NCBI RefSeq assembly: GCF_023343835.1
Contig: NC_064437.1
Span: 51,100,972 to 51,164,971 of the forward strand
Source of the DNA: Lagopus muta
Lineage: Eukaryota > Chordata > Aves > Galliformes > Phasianidae
Reading direction: 5' to 3'
Length of the DNA stretch: 64,000 bases
Position numbers and translations under genes: made by a program. Below are positions 29,601 to 41,600 of this stretch, one piece after another. The stretch's first letter is position 1. Every line of letters begins with the position of its first letter. The notes under the pieces were generated by a model. That model was not told the DNA's origin, ran no database searches, and saw only the letters and a program-made list of their open reading frames with translations.

Positions 29601-32600
29601 AGTAGAATTGTATCAGTGTGTACTCACACTCTTCAACATACTCATAAGTGAAAACAGTAGTAAAACACCACAAGCCAAATATACCTGAAATGAGAACAAG
29701 ATTGTAAAAAGATGCCACCAGGGGAACTCCACCACTGGGTTTGTACTGCCTGAGTTTCTGCTTGTGGTCATAGCAGTGCCTTTGGATTTAGCTGCTCCCT
29801 GGTGTTCTGGGGCTTTCCAGTAGCTGCAGTTCAACACTCCTGATACTTTTGCATCACATTCAAATCTACCATCACTGGCAGACATGTTTATGAAACACTG
29901 AGTGACATAATTAGTTTGCTATCAGATTTCTTATGCATTTAAAATGTTATCAAATAACTTCAGACAACACAAATTCTGGAACTGCATACAGTGTAGCATA
30001 GGCTGTGCAGTATTCACCATTATAAGAATCAATATTTGTTATTTTTTCTTAGTATTAAAATTTCTCTTAGTATTAAAACTAAAACTTATACCTCAGGGTA
30101 ATGAAAATAAAAATGTACTGGTTGTTAATTCACAAGAGTATTAACATAATATTTAATTCAAACTCGTAAGTGCTTAAAATTACAAAATAATAATAATATT
30201 CACAATTAATGCACTGCCTTCACCAATACCTACTGTATTAAAACAGTAGTTGCTATTTTATGTTCTACATAATACTGCTTTCTGGAAGGACGCGAACTAA
30301 AGATGACCTAATTGACGATCTACGATCTGAACTTGGATTTCGACAGAGCTCCTTGAGATGCACCAATGATACACATTCCACGTTCATTACCTATGCCAAG
30401 AGCTCCACCTGGTGGAGTAACAGTAACACATCACCCTCCCGCAGCACTCCATGGAAAACGAAAAATCCTGAGATAGAACTGCTTATGTTTGAAAGGAAAA
30501 AAATCGCCACTGTTACTAGGAAAATAAATAAATAAATAATCACACTCTGAGTCACAAATCTCTGAGATCCACGGGAAGAAAGAAAAGGAATTAAAAAGTT
30601 CACCAACTTTCTCAGTGCTTTGTACTCTTAGGACGCATACAGGTTTCATCTGCCTGCTATTTCCGAGGCTTCAGAAATAAGTCTGACCAAAAGCACTGCC
30701 CTTTTTAAAAGCATACACCTACTTGAGAGAGCCATCCCATTTCTGTCCATGGGCAGAAATTATACGTCTTCTCAGAACTGTAAACAGAACTGAATAACGT
30801 GTACCTGATTCACCCATCAGGCAATGTTACAAATGCTACACTGTGGTTTGTTTTCTATTCTGCAGCTTATTTTCCCCACACACATTTCAAAAATGACCTA
30901 GATCTGGCTAAATGAAGTCATTACTAACTGATAGGCATTAATCTGAAGATTAAGGCACTGCAAACAATCCTGATAACAATTCTGTGAGTTTCCAATTAAA
31001 CAGTCCTGCTGATAGATGGCTGCACTGCAATAAACCAGAAAGAAATGGAGTTCTGCAAAAAGAAATGCCTGCAATTCTACCTGCCCTAAAAACATCTGTC
31101 TTTATGTTGCTTCACATATTTCAGAATAAAGTACCTTAAAAAGGGCATAAGCACATCTAGGCTACCAAGCATATTTTACACATGTAACATCCAGTTCTTT
31201 CAATCTTTGTCTACATTTACACACTTCTGATGGGGAGAGCAGGGCATCCATGAAGAGCGCAAGCAGAAGTGGAGAATGTCTTTCTGCTAATGAGAGTAGC
31301 AGGTTATTTCTTCCCAGAACTCAATATGCAGACAGTTCTCTGACTCATCTCAACAACTGGACAATATGAGTCACATATGTGTTGTTAGTGGCAGGTACAA
31401 GATAGTGCAGAAAGTACTCAAAAGAAGAAAAAAAAAGAAAAATAAACCAGGGAAAGTCAATTCTCGAGGCAGCTTAACCTAATTTGTTTTCGAGTATCAT
31501 ACCTAGGTACAGGTTAGTATACTGCAGTAGTGCAGGTTACTTTAATAATTCAGTGATCACAGTGATTAAAGAAATATATAAGGAAGGAGAAAGATGTCTC
31601 CATCTCTCAGTCAACATTATTGCAGTAGGGATATTTTTGCCTAGGTCCTTTCTTACCAGCTGAACTGAAGGCACAAAGGTGACACATACACGAATTGAGT
31701 TATTAATAAATAAATTATGGAGAATTTTCAGATATACAACCATCTACCACTGAAGACAACTAAACAAGTTTACTGGACATCCTACTAACAACCATAAAGA
31801 AATTCTTAGCAATTTTATTTTCGGAACTGAAGCACACAATGTAAAACATAATTCAGTGCATCCTATATTGAAACTATGTGCGTTTATCTGCAAAAATCGA
31901 TTGTAACACCAGAGGGCACCATTCAACACACACGCAAAAAAAAAAAAAACAAATCCTGCCATCTACTGAGCAAAAACAGTCATCTCCAGAGAGCTAAAAC
32001 TCAGCCAAGACTCATAAAGCCTAACCTGCCACGAATCTCACCTGACTCTTTATAATACGCAAATAAATAAGTAATTCTCATATTATCTGATCTATAATAA
32101 TACCAATTTCCATACCTACTCATTGTCACTCGAAGATGCTATCAAAAACCCCTTCACAAATGGTTACAGTATAGTTTCAAAAATATGTTTCTGCTACAGA
32201 TGTACGCAGATAATTTCTGTAGATGCAACCAGGATGCAATCTATTAAATGCCCAACTGCAAACCGGATTAAAAGAATAACAGCACAGGGTTTTGTTTTGT
32301 TTTTTAAAGTTACAGTTTGAAGAATGGTCATAGGTTAATTTAATACATTGACAGGACTGCTGGGCTTGTAAGTATAAAAGGAGAGGAGACAATACTACTG
32401 AGTATTCAGCAAACACCCCAAACTTCCTTTTCACAACACATACCTGGTTTTCACCTCTACACCAGTTTACCACCACAGAGTGAGGATAATCAGAAATCCA
32501 AACAACACAGCTTCCACTGCAATCTATCTGGTGGGAATTTAGCTTGGAAGAGTGAATTACAAGAGTAATCAGAATGAAGCAATTTTTTCCTTATATTTAT

Positions 32601-35600
32601 GGCAATAGATATAACTTTATAATGGTAGTGAGAACTGCCCAGGTATTCAGTCTTCAGGCAAAAGTGAACTTGAAGAAAAAAACAAAAACCAAACCATAAA
32701 ACAAGTAACAACAAAACATCACAAGCATTATTTCTTGAAGTTATGTGGTCTTTTTTGCTTGTTTGTTTTTTAAACAGGTAATGATTTGACTTTTAATCAC
32801 TACACATTCAAAATAAATATCTCTGAGCTTATGCAGCATTACCTTAAATTTTTTTGAGTGAACAATTCTCTTCCTAGTAATGAAATCATTTATAATAACG
32901 TGCTCTCACAGCATTAAAGAGGAGATAGACTATGTAAAAAATAGCAAAAATTGATGTCAACAGAGAAAATCCCACGTATTTACAAGGGGCAGACCATGGA
33001 AATGCAGAGTAGAGTTTGATGGCAGCATGGCTCGGGTAGAGCTCTGCAGTAAACAAAAGGCCTAAAAGTGTGAGTCTCTGTTACAAATGCTCAGGTATGA
33101 AACACACCGGAGGTCTCAAATACTTTCAATTCTTATTTCTTATTTCTTATAATCTATCCCTCAGACCACAAGCACGATGCTCTCCCTCACTTCTGTTTGG
33201 CACTGAGCTGAAATACCTACGCCAACACATAACTATCAGAAAACTACAATCCTAATTCTCCACACACCAAACTTTCTGCTCCTAATTTCTGTCCCATTCA
33301 GTTTTAAGGCAGTTAGAAAGCCAACAGATACTGCTGATGAAAGAATTCATAAAGCTGGGTCCAGCATGAGGAGCAAGGCTGAGGTTGAAGCTCAGCTGTT
33401 GGGACAGCAGTGCAGGCAGTGCTGCAGGTCATCACCAACCAATGTCTGCTGCTGCCATATTCACCCCATGCCCAGCCTGTCCCATTTCTAGGAAGAATTG
33501 CACATTCCCCACCCATTCCTGCATTGCTACAGTCTTTCATTTCCTGATTGCACAAGACAAATGAAGCAATTCAAACTATATACACATGTTCCTGTCAGTG
33601 TACTGATAACTGTTCAGTAGGTGTTACATCTCCATGAGTGCTGTTACAATAATGGGAATCACACCTGCACAATAGTTGTACAAGTCTGACTTAAGCTGTG
33701 CAACTTCTAGAATTGCAAAGGATGCAACAGAAACATTCACCTGTAGAACTTCAGATTTAGAAACATGGGGGGGAAATAATTTTAATTGATTGAAGTGAGC
33801 AGTTAAATCAAGTCACACACACACAAAAAAAAAGAAATTCAGGCACACAATTTGTATCCCATTTTTCAAAGCAGTAATTAACACACACAAAGAATCCTCA
33901 ATCTAACAGATACAAATAAACCAACCCTCACATGAAGAAGCAGCGCTTGTGGAAAACCATGTTTTTAGAATTAACTGCTTGCTGCCAAAGCTAATTTTGT
34001 ACGGCGATCAGAGATGCTCCCAACTAACTCCTATAAACACACTGCAAGAAATGGCCAAGTAGATGAGAGAGAGAATACAGCTGTAAAATAGTATTTACAA
34101 TTCAAATTTGCACAATGAGTTCAGTGGGATCCATGCAAGCACACACACAAAAAAAACTGATCATGCAAATTAAGACTTTAAAACAGAACAGCCATTTTGA
34201 CTACAACCGTGGCATCCCTAAACACGATCCTACAACACATGTTCAGCTTAAGCTGCAATTTCACAGGAAACGCTGCAGAAATTTCCTTTGTCTGGCAATA
34301 TATAAAGATATTTTGTGTTTACACAAACTACAAACTTTGTATGGGTTTTTCCATGGAGTAATTTCATATAGGTTGCCATGTACACCCTTAAAAAGCTTTA
34401 TAAAATAATGTCCAGGTGTTTCCTGTAATTCAACTTGAGTTATGGCAATAAGCACATTTCTTAAAACCTAACCAGACTTTCTTTGCCAGACACTACCTAG
34501 GGTCCAGTTCTACCATCCTTATTTATAATCACCTCTCAATGCACTATTTAAAAGATCTTATTACATGCCAGAACAATGCAGAATCCAAGCCCTCGCCTAG
34601 TCAGAGAAAAGATTTTATTAATCTTAGTTTAGCTGGTATGCTTCACTTGCCTGGTTTTCCTGTATGTGCAATTTCTGTGAATTGTTCTCACTAATAGTAT
34701 CCTGTTTCTATGAGCAGGAAAGGGCTGAGTACAGTTTGTTAGTTAACATTACTTCCTATAACCAGGGTCCACATTCTGTGGCAGCAACACTACAGCAGTC
34801 ATTGTTCACCCTGGATAAGCAATGGAGCACACCGATGGCTGTTAATGGACATCCTCTGCAGCAAAACAAGAGCTGATAATCAGCAAACCCAGATTTGCAA
34901 TAGACTTCCTCCTTCCTGTTTTTACACTGCTGACCAAGGAGATGCCGCTTCCTGCTGAGCCTTTGTGCTACTTACTGATGTATGAAGCAAGAAACTGAAA
35001 AACAAGTGCTGTGCTACTTTTTTTTTTTTCTTTCAAATTTGAGTTTTAATGGTAGATTTACCAAAAAAAAAAAAAAACAAGGCAAAGAAAGTGAGTGGAG
35101 TTGGCACTTTAGTACTAGCTTCTGACATGCAGCAAAATGCCAAGTCTGGCCATCTGCTTCACACATCATCCAAATAATACAGTGAACGTAGCTGGAACTG
35201 ATGCTATTTCATGGAAAATATAACCAGAAACAAGTCCATATATATCAATATTCTTATTTTCCCTTTTTATTTCCACAGACCATAACAGTAATTGATCACT
35301 CTGAAGAGAAATGGGGAATTTACCTAGAAATGACAATTTGAACTTCTGGGATGTTTTTAAAGGTTTGATCAGACTTCTGCTGTGCATGTCCCAGAAACTG
35401 TCAGCCATCTCCTACAGCTCACATGTCATCTGTATCTGGGATGCTTTATACGTAATCTACAAGATAACTACATACCAATTGTTTTTGTACAGCCTTCATG
35501 ACACATACAAAGATTGAACAGAGCATTTAAAGTAACAAAGGCCCACTGGCATAACTAAGATGCCTAAGTAACTTGCTTCAATTCATTTTGAATACCAATG

Positions 35601-38600
35601 CCACACAGATGTGAATATATTTAGAAATAAGAAGTTCCAGACTAAATAAAATATCCAATAATGTAACTTTCACAAACAATTTGATTAAGAATGGATTTTA
35701 TTCAATATAAAAAGAACAGATGATAACTCTTAAATGTATCACATTAAATGTATAATTAAAGCATACATTTTCCAATAATTTGATATTATTTGTGTTAACT
35801 TTATGAGCTCACATAGCCTACACGTAGGACATAAAATTTTGATTTTTCTCACACAAATCCACAAGCTATGCTACAATCCTGTTACAAACACATCTCCCAG
35901 ATCACTGAAGAAAACGGAAGATGACTTTTGAGAAGCCTGTGTAATTCCAAAGCCCATCTTTCTGTTGGGAAATATTTTGTATATATATGTGTATGTGTTA
36001 CCTGACTTTACTAATATTTGACAAGTTACTCCAATACTCTATCTTCTTGACAAACAGACTAAGTGGCAGAAAAATTTGTTCAAGGCTTCAGGAAAGCTAA
36101 CGCTGGCAACCTCGCATTAATGCCATTTTTGAGAGAAGATGGTGCATTTTGGTCACCTGGTTATAATTCCTTCAGTTTAAAAAGCAACGTAGCATTAACT
36201 TTACATTAACTTCATGCTGAAATTAACCTAAAAACAAAGCTTAAAAAAAAAATGCTATCTCACTGATACCAGTGGGATAGTGACAGCCCACAAGCACCCC
36301 CAGGCGTAAGGAAGTTGGCAAACTGAAAACCCCCATGACAGCTGCTACCAACAGAAAAACCCAACGCTCTGTGACAGAAGGAGAGCAGAGGGTATCGACA
36401 CTCAACCACACGATACTTGGATGTTTGAAGCTGAAATGTCTCAGGAGCCCCCTTAGATATATGTACTACAGCATAGGCATCAATTCTGTACTGCTCTGAT
36501 TAATGGAGAATTGCAAGACTTGAGCTCAATGCAGTTTTGCATGTAAATTTACTTTCTCTGAGACAGTGAAAATATCACTTAGTTGCAATTAATATTTAAA
36601 AAAAAAACAAAACCAAACAACCTTGCTCTCTTCAGGTCACCTAAACCAAACACATAAGTCGGGGGGTGATGCACTCTAATACAAACCTGCCCTTCCCCTT
36701 CTTCACCCCTCCTCCAGCCATGAGGCTATGTTACTGGCAGGACAGGTCCGCAGCAGCTTCTGCACAGGACCCAGCCAGTCAGGAACACAAATAACTCCTC
36801 AGCACACACAGACAAGATGAGGAAAAGACATGTTGCTGAGCAGACTTCAAGGTGAACATCAAACCGACCATGATGTCATTGTTTTACCAAGGTCTGCGGT
36901 GACAGAGATAAGGTTTGGGCATTTCATTCACTGTCAGATAGTAGCCAGAGAGACTGGCAGCACCTGGATGGTATAGCTAGCCATAGCAAGTCCTTAAGTA
37001 AGATAAGATCTAATTTGACTATTTGATGTCAATGCAAAACTAGCTTGATGTTTTTGAACAAGTTAGAACTGAATATTGTACTACAGCACATTGAAATATT
37101 TTCCTATTTGCACACCCATTTCTGGCATTATTTAAGAAAGATCAGTCCTCACAGATTTCCACATTATTTCTGAAGTATAATCCGTGATATAGAATGTGAA
37201 AAAAAACCACTGAACTGCATGTAGCTGCTATAGCTGCAGCTTTATATGTGCAAATACTCTAGAACTTACGGGTCAAAAAGAGGCTTATGTTTAGTTGTCA
37301 GGTAGACAGCTGCACTGAGAAAACTGCAAAGTCACAGAGCAATGGTTCAGAAATGCACACAGAAGGCTAGAGAACAGTGCATGCCACTGGCTTCCAAAAA
37401 AGAAAAAAAAAAGAAAAAAAAAGAAAAGCCAGATGAACCACAAATATTGCAGGAGAGTGCCCATATGACTGATATTTGTGTAGGATGTAAAATTAATGCA
37501 CCTCCTATGCATATTGCAGGTCCAAACATCTGGGTCAACAGACACTACATAAAATCAGCTTGAGGAATAACTCAGTAGAGAAGCTACCTAAATAACAGAC
37601 GACTTTCCTGAATTTAACAATGTAACAGTGAATAGGCTACAACCATGGTCAGTCAGGTTAAATTGAGACGAGACATGATGTGACAGACCACAGCAGCCAC
37701 CTATTAAGTACACCCCTGCGGATCTGTCAGCAGATGATGTCTTTCTTTTAAAAACTTTCAGGTATTTTGAAACACGTTTCCTGAACATAGGAACAATTTC
37801 AAGCTCTTTGGTAATGCTCATGGAATTACAGAGAACTCCTTCAAAAGCATTCTTCTCACAGGTTAGGGGTTAGGTCGAAGCCTCACTCAGCAGTTTCCAT
37901 TTGGAAAACACTGCAAGGACTGAGTCAGGAGCTGACGCATAAACACTCACAAAGATTGAGATAACCTGATTTGCAGACACATATTTCATGACAGACTTAA
38001 TCAGCATGGAACATAAAGATTTTTGTACAACCAGAAATGTGATGCAGACGTGATTATCCACCAGTTTCAGGCTTTGTAAAAGCAAAGCACTGTGCTGAAA
38101 CTTGCAGCAATTGAAGTGAATCCTCACCTTTTAAAGATCTTCCATGCAACCAGTGGCAAATCTGAAGAATTTCTGAAATATCAGACTAGCCTACAGAATA
38201 AAGAAAAAACTGCAGTTCTACCACTGAATATATAAATGAGAAATAATTAGCCCATAGCATACAGTATTATTATGCTGTACTCATGCTATATAATGGGCTA
38301 GTGACCAAAAAAATATTGTTCCAAAAAATACATATTGTGACAATCTTGTTCACACAGATATTTGCTTTATCCGATTCTTCCCTTTCCACTTCAATACTTT
38401 GAATATTACCCTGCTCCAAGCGCAAAGCCTGCAGCAAACACAACACAGGCAAGCCACTGGTTTACCAGGACACCTCCAACCCAATGAGGAGGCAGTTCTC
38501 TTCACTTTACAGACCCAGCTGCAATGTACAAGGTAGCTACTATAACAAAGATAAACTGATACATACATATATATCAAAGCATGCTCTACAATCTGATCCA

Positions 38601-41600
38601 GAAGTTAGAGCATTCCTGAAGACACAGACCAATTCTTGAACCAGAAAAATAGCTTATAACACTGTGAAATATCCTATTTTTTGAAATTAAGATACATTAT
38701 TAGACCAATTCAGTTCTGATTCAAAATGCTGGCTGATGACCTAAGAATGCTTTTGCATTTGCTCTGCATTAAGAACAAGACTGAGTTACAGACAAGAGAA
38801 TTGCTGCCTCATAACCCAAAACCAAAATATGAGAACACAGAAAAATGCCTTTAGATAACAATACCTGACAAACACAACCATGGGGCAAAAATGAGGGCAA
38901 CCACATTTTGCCATTGGATAACCACACTGCAAATCCCAGCAGCCCAAAGGCAAGCACTCAGAAAACGCATTTCCCAGCCTGAGAGTGTGCAATGCTGCTC
39001 TGCTTCCAATAGCCAGAGAAATCACCCTGCTTGTACTGCTGCTTACCACCTGTGCTGCTAGATACAGAACCACATAGCCAAAGTGTGCCTACCAGTGATA
39101 GCACACACTCTCAATAAATCAGGTTACACTAAAGCTTCAGAGCATCCTGTCACACTGCAGAAAGCATTTCAGGCATTCAATTACTCGGCTTTGGACAGAC
39201 CCCTCAGAGGATATAGGAATCTCTTCCCCACATGACCACAGAGCATTGCAAACTCAGCAACACGAAGGTCATGAGACAAAGTGTTCAGAAAAGTAGTCCC
39301 ACATGCTTATGCTAGATGCTGTCAAGCTAGAATTTAAGAGGTCATTCATTTATTTTTTAGAAAAGACCTTTGAAATATAACACGTGGTAAACAAGCCAAA
39401 AAAGACTCTTAAATCTTCTTCATCAGGATACAGCTAGAACAGCATCTCCTGCTTCACTGAGCTGCTTGACCTTTGTTGATCAACGTATCACTAACCGGAA
39501 GATAAGGTCAATCAGACTCTGAACAGAATTCATCTTATTAATTACCCTGGTGTTTACAACAGAATATTCAAGAATTATTAAGACACTTTAAAAAGTTGAC
39601 CATTGAAATGCCATTAGTATATATTTATATAAAGTTCAATGACAGCCTGAAAGGTTTTTTTTTGTTTTGTTTTTTTTTTTTTTTTTTTTTAAATGGGAAT
39701 AAGGGAGTTGTCTCCTTCGTTGTCTTTTATCTTTTCTTTCTGACACCTCTTCCTGGTTTTGCAAACAGCTTGTATATGACATGAATTACCAGGTATTAAC
39801 ACATTATATAAAAAGGTGTGTGTGAGGAGCCTCTAACAGATGTTGTCATTAATCACTTTCAGTTGGCCATTAAAGCTAGACAGATGTTGATAAAGCAGTC
39901 TCACAGAGCCTGCAGGAAAAAAAAAAAAAAAAAAGAAAAAGAAAAAGGAAAAAAAAACACCAACAAATAAATCCTGGCCTGCTCTACGCACAGTGTATGT
40001 ACTTAATGCAAGGAGTGTTACGCAGTTTATTTAAGTTGCATTTGTAGTGACTTGGTGCACATCACTAAGTTTAGACATGCAAGTCAAATACCAGCAGTTT
40101 TTTGCTTTCAAAATCATCCAGTTAACACTTATAATATTAATAATTATCAATATAATCAAACACAGTCTCTGCATTTGATATCTATAAAGGTGCACAGCAA
40201 TCTTCAGAATCTAACTTTCTGTCCTAAATAATAAGCAATGCCTCTGTACCTTCATTCCTCCTGTAAAGGACCTGGCTTCCCCACAGGGGTGCATCTTAGT
40301 ACTATAAATCCCACACAGAACCAATCCTCGCACTGTTCCTTACCTGGCAATTATCACAAAACCATTACATATCAATATCCTACGCATCAGCATGGCCCCT
40401 CCTCTGCTGGAACAGACAACCTTGTGCCAGCAGAGAGAGATACACCGAGCTGGCAACAAAATGCTGAGGGAAAACAAAAGCTACATAGAGCCTACATATT
40501 ACCCCCCTGCATCTCCCCTCCCTCTCCTCCCCCCCCCCCCCCAAAAAAAAACAAAAACTAAAAACTACTTGCTTGTAAAGCATTAGGAAAACATTAAGAT
40601 CTTGACAGGAGCAATTGGAGATAAGTCAGATCTTGCATATCCTATGATCTCTGGCATTAAGCATTACCTCACGCTTCCTACCCAAAGCACTCGCCTTAAG
40701 CCCCTTCCTTTGTTCTGCTGTTTAAATAGCAATATTATTGCTGCGCCTCATGTCATAGTGCTGTAAATGTTCTTCAAGCACTGAAGATTAGTAAAATATT
40801 CCATGTTATATAATGAAGTGAATGTAATTTCAGTAATCACGTGAAATAACAGTATCAGTGGATTCCTCGACTGAGAATCAATGGGCCACTTGATGTGGTG
40901 TGGCTTAGGCACTGCACATACAATTATCCATCTTACTTCTTTCATTTATACTGCTTAGCAAGTAAAAGCTGTGCCTTGTGCAGATAATAATGCTCCCTTT
41001 TATGTTCAAGTTTTTGTTTATCGAAATAGACTTCAAAATCGGAAGTGGGGTTTTAGGCTTTTCAGTCTCTCACAGCAACTTACCAATTTTAACAGGCTGC
41101 TAAGCAGACCTCTCAGTCTTGGTTTTAAACATTTCTGATTCTATAAAACAGCCAAATATTTCTATGGTGTCAGTCAGGCTTCTTTCAAAGTGCTCAGCCA
41201 GATATAAATGTTCTTCAGTCCAAGTTACTGGTTTGTATGTAAGTATTAAGTGCTACATCACACAAACCCACACTGCTTTTCTACCAATTCTGTCACCAAC
41301 GCAAAACTCCCTCTCTGGCAAGTCAGTGAGATAACAAGAAATCCCTATATGCTCATTTCAACAAAAAGGACAGGAACCATATGCAAAAATCATGACTCTA
41401 AATATATTTATTAAAGCTTTGACACTTTAAACGTATAACACAGATAAGAGATTGACATTGTCCCTTTCATATTTTATGTCTTTCCACCATCCATACTTGT
41501 GTTCCCCAAACACATCATCTTCCTCTGCTCAATCCTATTTTCTCTATGTCCTTCACATAAGTTGCTCTAATAAAAGCTCTATTTCAGAGATTGTAGCAAA

